Made by a program: the position numbers and the translations under genes. The notes beneath the pieces are model-generated. The model was not told the origin of the DNA, ran no database searches, and saw only the letters and a program-made list of their open reading frames with translations. A stretch of DNA of 63,370 bases from Pseudomonadota bacterium (GTDB taxonomy: Bacteria > Pseudomonadota > Gammaproteobacteria > Burkholderiales > Burkholderiaceae_C), in the NCBI GenBank assembly GCA_023415035.1, contig JAEZLX010000204.1:1-63370 (forward strand). The letters are read 5' to 3'. Position 1 is the stretch's first letter, and the number at the start of each line of letters is the position of its first letter. Positions 54,334 through 62,700 of this stretch are shown in pieces.

Positions 54334-55305
54334 ATGACGCAATCCAGTCCGTCTTTGCAGGTGCGCGTTGCGCGCAAGGAAATGGTGGCGCAGGACATCG
54401 CTCGGTTCGAGCTGGTCGATCCCTCGGGCGCGGCCCTGCCGCCGTTCGAGGCCGGCGCCCACATCGACGTGACCGTTCCTGGCGGTTCGCTCCGTCAGTA
54501 CTCGCTGTGCAACGATCCGGCCGAGTCGCACCGGTACCAGATTGCCGTGCTCATGGAGCGTGAAGGCCGGGGTGGCTCGCGCGCGCTCCACGAGCAGGTG
54601 CATGAGGGGGACCTGCTGAGCGTCGGCATGCCGCGCAACCTGTTCGCGTTGCACGAGGACGCGCCGTCCTCCCTGCTGATCGCAGGGGGGATCGGCATTA
54701 CGCCGCTGCTGGCCATGGCGCGGCGTCTGGCGGCACTGGGGCGCCCCTTCACGCTGCACTACTGTGCCCGCTCGGCCGCGCGGGCGGCGTTCCGCGAGGA
54801 ACTGGCACAGGCAGGATTCGCGTCGTCGGTGCAATTCCATTTCGACGATGGCTCCGCCGGGCCGGCGCTGGATCTCAAGTCCCTGCTGGCCTGCGCGGGC
54901 CCGGATGTCCATCTCTACACGTGCGGTCCGCAAGGATTCATGGACGCGGTGCTCTCATCAGCGCGCAGCCAGGGCTGGGGTGACGCACGGCTGCACTACG
55001 AGTTTTTCAGCGCGGCGCCCGTTGTCCGTGAGGATGATGGCAGCTTCGACGTCAGGATCGCGAGCACAGGGCAGGTGATCCGCGTGCCGGCCGACAGGAG
55101 TGTGATCCAGGTGCTTGAGGCGGAGGGTATCGACATCCCCACCGCATGTGAGCAGGGGGTTTGCGGCACCTGCATGACCGGTGTGCTCGAGGGTGAACCC
55201 GATCACCGCGACTACTACCTCACGCCGGAAGAGCAGGCCGAAAACAGGCAGTTCCTGCCGTGCTGTTCGCGTTCCAAGTCTGCCTGCCTGGTGCTCGACC
55301 TCTGA
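54334..55305 (+). CDS. Phthalate-dioxygenase-reductase-type oxygenase reductase
   Basis: This 323-residue protein takes NAD(P)H electrons to the Rieske oxygenase. A flavin part (about 5-110) contains RQYSLCND, then a nucleotide-binding part (about 110-225) with AGGIGITPLLAMARR, and a C-terminal 2Fe-2S ferredoxin domain (CEQGVCGTCMTG plus a later Cys in LPCCSR). Its built-in ferredoxin means no separate one is needed. It is the last gene of the operon and pairs with the oxygenase encoded 5 kb upstream. Confidence 0.92.
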   Translation: MTQSSPSLQVRVARKEMVAQDIARFELVDPSGAALPPFEAGAHIDVTVPGGSLRQYSLCNDPAESHRYQIAVLMEREGRGGSRALHEQVHEGDLLSVGMPRNLFALHEDAPSSLLIAGGIGITPLLAMARRLAALGRPFTLHYCARSAARAAFREELAQAGFASSVQFHFDDGSAGPALDLKSLLACAGPDVHLYTCGPQGFMDAVLSSARSQGWGDARLHYEFFSAAPVVREDDGSFDVRIASTGQVIRVPADRSVIQVLEAEGIDIPTACEQGVCGTCMTGVLEGEPDHRDYYLTPEEQAENRQFLPCCSRSKSACLVLDL

Positions 55306-55310
55306 GTAGC

Positions 55311-55348
55311 GCGTGAAGCCGCGAGTCATGCGACCAACGGCTTCACGC
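55311..55348 (+). terminator. Stem-loop at the end of the aromatic operon
   Basis: GCGTGAAGCCG (55311-55321) and CGGCTTCACGC (55338-55348) form a perfect eleven-base stem, six bases after the reductase stop. No T-run follows; it probably marks the operon end or stabilises the 3' end. The remaining gap to 55495 has no other gene. Confidence 0.6.
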
Positions 55349-55495
55349 AGACCGGACAAGGTAAGGCGGATGGATCTCACCATCCGGCGTCGATCTCGCG
55401 ACTGTGGTAGAAAGAAGTGAGTCCAACTGGCTCATCACTTCAAAACGGGGTGCCGACGGCGTCCGGCGCCCTCCTCATCAGCGCGAGGGTTCGAG

Positions 55496-56302
55496 ATGGA
55501 TGCACCGACGGGGGATGGGGCATGTATCCTCATCTGTGACGATTCGATCGAGGAGATGCGGGTCCTGGTGTCGATGCTCAGGAGCGCGCGCTACCGGATC
55601 GTCATCGCCACCAATGGCCGTGAGGCCTGCGACCGCGCCAGCCTGCTCAAACCCGACCTGATCCTGCTGGACATCCGCATGCCCGTGATGGACGGGCTCG
55701 CAGCCTGCCGCATTCTCAAGGCCCATCCCGAGACACGTCCGATCCCCGTGATCTTCCTCACGGCCGCCAATGAGCTGGCGGACCGGCTCGAAGGCCTGCG
55801 CTGCGGAGCGATCGACTACATTGTCAAGCCGGCCAACGAAGAAGAGGTGTTGCTGCGCGTGGCAGGCCACATCCGGCGGGACGAGGCGGATGCCCACTTC
55901 GACGCGGCGCGGTTTCCGCGCGAAACCTCGGCGCTGGTTCGGGCCTGCATCGACCTCCTCGAGCGGGATCTGGCGCACACGCCGTCTGCAGAGGAACTCT
56001 GCCAGCAGCTCGGGACAAGCCGCTACAAGATCGACAACGCGTTCAAGGAGGTGTTCGGCTCGTCGGTGCGCGGTTGGCTGCGCGAGCGGAGGATGACCAA
56101 GGCATGCGAGTGGCTCAGCGGCACGGACCTTCCCATCAGCGCCATCGCCACCAATCTCGGCTACAACTCCAGCGGCAATTTCACGACAGCCTTTCGCGAG
56201 CGCTTCAACGTCGTGCCTACGACATACCGCGAGGAAACGCAGGCCCTGAAACAGCGGGCCTCGGGTGATGGCAACGGTGCGGGTATCTGGGCGGAGGCGT
56301 GA
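55496..56302 (+). CDS. Response regulator with AraC-type output domain
   Basis: This 268-residue protein has a receiver domain (residues about 8-125) with acidic Asp15-Asp16, phospho-acceptor Asp59 (LLDIRMPVMDG) and a conserved lysine in IVKPAN. A C-terminal AraC helix-turn-helix pair follows (about 160-250) with AIATNLGYNSSGNFTTAFRERF. The gene overlaps the kinase gene's start. The signal it serves is unknown; its place beside the aromatic operon is suggestive only. Confidence 0.9.
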   Translation: MDAPTGDGACILICDDSIEEMRVLVSMLRSARYRIVIATNGREACDRASLLKPDLILLDIRMPVMDGLAACRILKAHPETRPIPVIFLTAANELADRLEGLRCGAIDYIVKPANEEEVLLRVAGHIRRDEADAHFDAARFPRETSALVRACIDLLERDLAHTPSAEELCQQLGTSRYKIDNAFKEVFGSSVRGWLRERRMTKACEWLSGTDLPISAIATNLGYNSSGNFTTAFRERFNVVPTTYREETQALKQRASGDGNGAGIWAEA

Positions 56303-58008
56303 TGCCTGAATGGTGGATGGCGGCGGCCGTCGCGCTACTGATACTGACCCAGGCTGCATGGACGAAGGACCGAGCAGTGCTCGCCTGGCTGCCTGCGGCC
56401 ACCCTGATGCCGGCCTTGTGGGTCGCGATGAACGGGGGATGGACAAGATACCTTGGGGTATTCGCCGCTCTGGCTGCGGCCGCCTGTTGGGTCGCATGTT
56501 CCTGCCGGGTATCTTGTGGACCGGCATGGGTCGAACCGCGGACCGGAGCCCGTCGCCTGGCCTGGGGGCTGCTCATCGCGGCTGTCGTCGCTGGTGCATG
56601 GCCCACACCGATGATGCTGCCAAGCCTGTGCCTTGCGCTGGCCGTCATGGCCATGGGATGGCGGGTGTGTCACCGGCAGGGGCTGCAGCGGCGGGGGCGC
56701 CTGCGGGGGCACGCCGTGCTGGCAGCGCTGTGGTGGATCGCGCTGGCTTCAGGGGTGCTGTACATCGGCGTCAGCGCGCCGGAGGACGCGCTGGCCTCGG
56801 CACCGGTGTGGATAGCCTGGCCGGTGCGTGCCGGGTTGCTGGCATGGGTAGCGGACCTGTGGATGACCCTGGCCTTCAGACACCGTCAGTCGATGCGCGA
56901 GGCGCGCCGTCGCATTGCAGACGTGCATCGGTTCGATCTCCAGGTCAGCCAGCTTCGAACCAGGGCGGTGCTTGAAGACGGCGAGCGGAAAGTGCGCGAG
57001 GCCATCGAGCGGCGGCGTGAGTTTCTGGCGACGATGAGCCACGAGCTGCGCACTCCCATATCGTGCATCGCGGGCATGAGCCGTCTGATTGCCAGCGCGC
57101 TGGACAACGACGAAATCCTGCGCAAGGACATGGGCACGATTGAGCGGCTGGCCGTGCAGCTGATCAACACGGTGGACAGTGGTCTGGCCTTCGTGCGCCG
57201 GGAGCCGGGCGAGCAGTTGCGCAACGATGACGTGCGGATGCGATGGCTTCTGCGCGACATGAGGGTCGTGGGCGAGTGGCTGGCTTCGCAGAATCAGAAT
57301 GCTTTCGAATTCTTCAGGTTCAGCGACGTTCCCTCTCGACTGTTCTTCGACGAGCAGCGGTTGCGGCAAATCCTGATCAACCTTCTGTCCAATGCAGCCC
57401 GGTACTGCCAGGGTGGGCGGGTCACGTTGTCGCTGCGGTTCCTCGCCGAGGCCAATGGCCCCACGCAACTGGTCTGGTATGTGGAAGACACCGGACGGGG
57501 TATGTCCGATACCGAGATGAAGAAGTACGTCCAGCCGTTCGTCAAGTCGCGTGACAGCACGGGTCTGGGATTGGGACTTTCGCTGGTGCAACGCATGGTG
57601 ACCGAGATGGGGGGACAGATCGATATCCGCAGCCGCCAGGGACAAGGTACCAAGATCAAGGTCCTCGTGCCGGTGCGGCTCGAACGCGAGGATGCGGCGG
57701 AGATGGTCGCCGATGAAAGGATCGATGTTTCCAACATCCCATCGGGCGGCTTCGGGCACAGCGTTCCGCTGACGGCGTTGACCGCAGCCGATGCGAGGGC
57801 ATTGCAGCTTGACCAGTTGCGGACCCACATTCAGCTGGGGCAGGTCACCGATATCGAGGGCTGGGTGACCAGGGCGAAGTCGTTGTCCGGCCTTGGGACG
57901 GAAGCCCAGTCTTTTGTCGCGAAGGTGGACCAGGCTTCTCAGGTCCTGGATCTCCAGCAGATCGCCCAGTTGCTTGACCAGTTCGACTCGCCAGCCTCCT
58001 TTATCTGA
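56302..58008 (+). CDS. Membrane sensor histidine kinase
   Basis: This 568-residue kinase starts with about six membrane segments (residues 5-195), then a HisKA domain with His247 (ATMSHELRTP), and an ATPase domain with N-box QILINLLSNAARY (356-368), DTGRGMS and GLGLGLSL. About 110 further residues lie after the ATPase domain, helical and unlike a receiver. No periplasmic sensor domain is seen, so the signal is probably sensed in the membrane. The start overlaps the response-regulator stop. Confidence 0.9.
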   Translation: MPEWWMAAAVALLILTQAAWTKDRAVLAWLPAATLMPALWVAMNGGWTRYLGVFAALAAAACWVACSCRVSCGPAWVEPRTGARRLAWGLLIAAVVAGAWPTPMMLPSLCLALAVMAMGWRVCHRQGLQRRGRLRGHAVLAALWWIALASGVLYIGVSAPEDALASAPVWIAWPVRAGLLAWVADLWMTLAFRHRQSMREARRRIADVHRFDLQVSQLRTRAVLEDGERKVREAIERRREFLATMSHELRTPISCIAGMSRLIASALDNDEILRKDMGTIERLAVQLINTVDSGLAFVRREPGEQLRNDDVRMRWLLRDMRVVGEWLASQNQNAFEFFRFSDVPSRLFFDEQRLRQILINLLSNAARYCQGGRVTLSLRFLAEANGPTQLVWYVEDTGRGMSDTEMKKYVQPFVKSRDSTGLGLGLSLVQRMVTEMGGQIDIRSRQGQGTKIKVLVPVRLEREDAAEMVADERIDVSNIPSGGFGHSVPLTALTAADARALQLDQLRTHIQLGQVTDIEGWVTRAKSLSGLGTEAQSFVAKVDQASQVLDLQQIAQLLDQFDSPASFI

Positions 58009-58697
58009 GACAGGATGCGCAGTCCTTGGGACGGCCCGGAGAACTCGGCGGCGAGAGGCATGCCGTCGACCCCGGCCAGACTGCTGGCGTGCAAGAAGGT
58101 CAACTGCTCTGTCAATGCCGGCAGCGTCGCGTGGAGAATGCGTGCGTGCAGCATGGCCAGATAGAGGATCGCTGGCTGGTTGAAGTCATAGGATTCGCCG
58201 GCAGGCCCGACGCTCGCTTCCAGTGCTTCTGCGATCAGATTGGCACCGAGCGCTCCTCGCCATCCCGTCCCCTGGGCTGCAGGCAAGGTGTCCAGATGTC
58301 CATTCAGCGCCAGGATGTCGTCGCCGCAAAGCGACTGGTAGAGACGGGCTGACGAGTTGCCGGAATTGACCGCCATTGCCGATGTCAGTTGCAACGACCC
58401 GGTGCGGTCATCCGGCAGCGGCTTTGCACCTTCGACGATATCCCACATGTCGTGCAGCGCGGCACCATGTCGTCGCAGGAGCCGATACGAATCATGGAAC
58501 AACGACCAGGCAAAACGGCGCAGGTGCTGTTGCGGGACGCTGGCAATGTCCAAATCTTTCGCCGATAGGGCGAGTTCAGCGAAGGACTGTGAGCTTTCGC
58601 TCTGCGTGGCGAGCGCATGAAGCGCGGCGGCGAAAGCGTCCAGGCAGCGATAGACCACCAGGCGCCGGAGCTTGCCGCGGTTCATTGGGCCATTCAT
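57939..58697 (-). CDS. Unrecognised protein, overlapping the kinase gene tail
   Basis: This 252-residue frame begins at 58697 (MNGPMNRGKL) with AGGTG before it and runs to 57939, overlapping the 3' end of the kinase gene by 70 bases on the other strand. It is a soluble, helix-rich protein (RFAWSLFHDSYRLLRRHG; LNGHLDTLPAAQG) without signal peptide, membrane segment or known motif. A longer in-frame upstream start exists but adds Ser/Arg-rich sequence that looks non-coding. No function can be proposed. Confidence 0.5.
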   Translation of the reverse strand: MNGPMNRGKLRRLVVYRCLDAFAAALHALATQSESSQSFAELALSAKDLDIASVPQQHLRRFAWSLFHDSYRLLRRHGAALHDMWDIVEGAKPLPDDRTGSLQLTSAMAVNSGNSSARLYQSLCGDDILALNGHLDTLPAAQGTGWRGALGANLIAEALEASVGPAGESYDFNQPAILYLAMLHARILHATLPALTEQLTFLHASSLAGVDGMPLAAEFSGPSQGLRILSQIKEAGESNWSSNWAICWRSRT

Positions 58698-58779
58698 GGC
58701 ATCACCTGGCGATGAAGCAAGGAAACCATTGAGGGCAAGACCAGAGTGCTCCGTTGTTGCACGGCATGTACGGGACAGG

Positions 58780-59280
58780 TCAACGCAGCGTATAGCCCGC
58801 GAAACGCCATTGCTGGTCTTCATCGAGCCGGAATGACACCAGCTCGCGACGAACGGACTTGCTGCCCGAGAAGGTGGTTTCGAACTCGGCATTCGCGTAC
58901 AGTGCCGGCGCGATCCGACCAACCGACTGCGGCAGGGGCTGCACGTTTAGCGAGATCCACAGGCGTCGCACCGGTACCCCGAGTCCGGTACGCAATGCCG
59001 CGACGCCGTTGATGAATTCACTTTCGGATATCGCTGCCCGGATCGCCGGTGAAGCACCGGACCAGAGCACCTGGTACTGGGCCTGATCGGCTGCCCGGGC
59101 GATGTTGTGGCTCTGCGTCAGCAGCGCGGTCGGCGAAATGAGGCTTTCGTAAGTGCTGGCCCGCTGAACCGGTGGTGCGGCGGCCGTCCCAGGTGGCGAC
59201 GCCGTTTGCGCGGATCCGATGCCGGATATGCAAAACAGCGTGCCCAGCAGGACTAGGGTTTTTGCGTTGTGCGGAATCAT
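58780..59280 (-). CDS. Secreted DUF4019 family protein
   Basis: This 166-residue protein has a signal peptide ending GIGSAQ and a DUF4019-like domain (YQVLWSGASPAIRAAISESEFINGV, and later WRFAGYTLR at the end). The family is periplasmic and has no known function. The start at 59280 follows AAGGG; an in-frame ATG at 59298 is possible. It lies just downstream of a BamE-like lipoprotein gene and the adhesin gene. Confidence 0.75.
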   Translation of the reverse strand: MIPHNAKTLVLLGTLFCISGIGSAQTASPPGTAAAPPVQRASTYESLISPTALLTQSHNIARAADQAQYQVLWSGASPAIRAAISESEFINGVAALRTGLGVPVRRLWISLNVQPLPQSVGRIAPALYANAEFETTFSGSKSVRRELVSFRLDEDQQWRFAGYTLR

Positions 59281-59297
59281 GTGAGTTGCCCTTGTCA

Positions 59298-59729
59298 TCA
59301 CGAAGCAGGCCCGTCGACACGAGAAGCACACGAAGCGGGCTGCCAGTGGAAGGTCTGGCCCTTCATCTGCTTGTCGAAGATGACCTTGAACTGGCAGGTT
59401 GCCGGCTTGTCATCCTGCGCGTCCGGGAAATGAAAGATGTAGTCCCATTCGCGCACGGTTCCCATGCCTTCGCGGAAGTGGGGACGCCCCACCAGTGCGT
59501 AGAGCTGGTCCTTGCTGATGCCGGGCTTGATCAGGCGCAGGTCATCCACGCGCGGGTAGGTGCCGTCCTTCAGCCACGCGTCCTTTTCGATATCGGGGAA
59601 CACCACTTCCTCGGCGTGGCCGCTGTCGTCCACGTTCCTGCTGACGACCGAGGTGCCGCAGCCGGTCAAACCCAGGGCAAGGATGCAGGTCAGCCAGGCG
59701 GCGGAACGCTTGAATTTCTCGTTGCACAT
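59298..59729 (-). CDS. BamE/SmpA-like lipoprotein next to adhesin
   Basis: This 143-residue protein has a lipobox LTGC near residue 24 and a SmpA/OmlA-type domain (LRLIKPGISKDQLYALVGRPHF at about 65-86). Lipoproteins of this shape help outer-membrane protein insertion. It lies 35 bases downstream of the trimeric autotransporter gene on the same strand, so it may be an assembly helper for that adhesin; that link is inferred. A second BamE-like lipoprotein is encoded at 15285. Confidence 0.8.
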   Translation of the reverse strand: MCNEKFKRSAAWLTCILALGLTGCGTSVVSRNVDDSGHAEEVVFPDIEKDAWLKDGTYPRVDDLRLIKPGISKDQLYALVGRPHFREGMGTVREWDYIFHFPDAQDDKPATCQFKVIFDKQMKGQTFHWQPASCASRVDGPAS

Positions 59730-59764
59730 CTCGTATCTCCGGATGAGGGGTTAAGCAGGCTGGA

Positions 59765-62700
59765 TTACCAGTGGAAGCCGGCGCCGGCGGCCACGCCGAC
59801 GCGCCCGCGCGTATCGGCCGAACCGCTGAACTTGAACACCCAGCGTCCGTTGTCGGAGAGGCGGGAAACACCGATCGAAACGGCCGCCTCTCCGCCATAG
59901 GTGCCGGCTCCGGCGGACAACATGCTCTTGCCGGGGATGTAAGCCTGAGGCATGCTCGCCGCGGCCAGCGCAGCAGCCGTGCCCGCATGCGCGTCCTTGC
60001 GAACGCCGGCGAGCTGCGACATGTTGGCCGCATCGGTAGGCGCCGTGCCAGGCGCGACGTTGTGGATTTGCGTGCCGCCCTCGCCCTGAAGGGTCACGTT
60101 GTTGTAGTCCACCGAGCCGTCTTCGCGGACGTCGTATCGCACGCCGACCGCCTCCTGGTAGGTGATCCGCTGCTCATGGTTGTTGAGGATCTGGCCATGC
60201 TGGTTCAGCACCTGGCTGTGCTGGTTGATGACGTTCCACTGCCTGGAGTTGTCGATCTCCACATGGGTCACCCGGTTGTCCACCGCATCGATCGCCTCAT
60301 GCGTGGCGTGCAGTTGGCTGCCGTTGACGGCATCGGTGCTGGTGGCACTGACACGGCCGGCCGCCACGTTGGTGATCGTGCGCTCGGATCCCGCATCACC
60401 AACGCTGACCGTGCTGGTCGGGGTTGTGCCGGCATAGCTGTAGGTTCGGCCGGCGATAACGCCGCTTGCAGTACCGACGGCGGCTGCCGTCACGCTGCCA
60501 CTGCCCAGGGCCACGCTGCCGGCATGGCTGGCGGTCGCACCCGAGCCCAGGGCCACGCTGTTGGCCGCGCTGGCCTGTGTGCTGTGACCTACAGCGGTCG
60601 CCTGGGCACCGCTGGCACTGGCGCCGTGCCCGCTGGCCATGGCACTTGCACCGCTTGCCGTGGCCGCGACACCCGCAGCCATGCTGTTCTCTCCCGTGGC
60701 GCCGTCGTTGTCGTAGTTGGCCTGGATCACGCCACCGTCATTGACGCTGTAGTAGTGCGTTTGTGATTCGATGATCGTGCCCTGCACAGCCTTGAGCTGT
60801 GCGACGTTGACGGCATCACTGTCGGCCGTACCCGCCGCCACGCCGGTGATCTGGCGATACACGTTGCTGGCGGCGTTGCCCACCGCGAAGCTGCCGGTGG
60901 TGCTGATGGTGGCGGCAATGGCATCGGCCTGCGAGGCATCGGCGGTGGGGGGCACGTATCCCGCCACGCCGGCGTCGATGTTGGAAATCGAACCCTCGCC
61001 GACGGCGATGCCCCCCGCCACCGTGGTGCTAGCACCATTGCCGATGGCAACGCCGCCGCTGGCACCCGAATCCACGCTTGCGGCGCTGCCTACCGCCACG
61101 CTGTCGGCCGCGGCCGAGCTGGCGTTGTTGCCCACGGCCGTCCCGTTGTCGCCCCCTGCCGTGCTGCCCTGGCCAATCGCGGTGGCGTTCTCGCCCGAGG
61201 CGGTCGCGTTCACGCCGGCCGCCATGGCGTTCGTACCCGAGGCTCCGTCGTTGGCATAGTTGCCGCCGCTGACGCCACCATCGTTGACGCTGTAGTAGTG
61301 CGTCTGTGCGTTGTTGACAATGGTGGTGATCTGCCCGCCGATGGCTTGGACCTGGCTTGCCACCGCATACAGCTGGCTGCCGTTGATGGCATCGGTGCTG
61401 TCGGCGCTGATCCGGCCAGGGGCCACGTTGATGATCTGCCGTTCCGCACCCGCTGCACCCACACTGACGACGCCTGTGGCGGTACCGGCGAAGCCGGAGT
61501 AGGTGATGTCTGCCCCCGTGCTGTAGGTGACCGTCCCATCGGGATTGAGCGTCGCAATCACACTGGGAATCGTGGCAGAGCTGACCTGCACGAATGCGCG
61601 GTCGACGCTGCCCGCACCCAGCGCCACGCTGTTGGAAGCGCTCACTTGCGCGCCGCTGCCCATGGCGATGGAGTTGGCCACGTTCGGGGCCACGGTCACG
61701 TTGCTGCCCATCACGTAGACATCCGTCAGGCCATCACCGAGCGTGTTGTTCACGCCCTGCACGATGGTTCGGGTTGCGTTGGTGACGCTGTTGTTGACGC
61801 CGATGATGCTGACCTGCTCACCGTTGGTGATGCTGTTGTCGACACCAATGACATTGACCTGCGATGAGCTGTCTGCAACGTTGTTGTTGAGGCCAATGAC
61901 GCTGCTGGCCTCGGCATCGTTGAGCTGGTTGTCCACGCCGATGACGGAAGCGTTGGCGGACGCGACCACCGTGTTGCTCATGCCTATGGCACTCGAAGCC
62001 TCGCTGTTCTCGGTGTGATTGGCGTCGCCAATCTGCACCACCCGTTCCGAGGAAGTGATCGAGTTGCTCACACCCAGCTGGGCGGCACGCTGGGATTCGG
62101 TCACCGTGTTGATTCCGCCAATGGAGGCCACCCCCCAGCTGCTCTCGACCTCGTTGTCGTAGCCGTAGACCATGGCGTATTCAGTTTCATCGACACGGTT
62201 GCTCGATCCCATTGCCGTGCTGTGGCTGCTGTTGCCAAGAACCTGGTTCCGGTAGCCCACCGAGGTGGAGTTGCTGCCTTCAGCCACCGCGCCGATGCCG
62301 GCTGCCAGCGCATTGGTGCCCGTGGCGCCGTCGTTGCCGTAGTTGCTGCCCGCGCCGGTTTCCGTCGAGTTGACGCTGTAGTAATGCGTCTCGGCCGCCA
62401 CGGCAGCAGCCTGCACGGCCTTGAGCTGCGCAACGTTGACCGCATCGGTGTCTTCAGACCCTGCCGCAACACCGATTATTTGTCGTGTCCTGCCGCCGGA
62501 CACATTTCCCACGGAAACCGCACCGCCGGTCGCAACCCACGTTGTATCGGTCTCTATTGATGACGTGCCTGTGACTGGGTCGTAGCCTGCGTAACCAGCA
62601 GTCCTATCCGCGACGGAACCAGACCCCAATGCGACGGAGCGATCAGCGGTTGCTGTGGAGCCAGCGCCCAATGCGGCCGCATATAGCCCATTTGCTTGGG

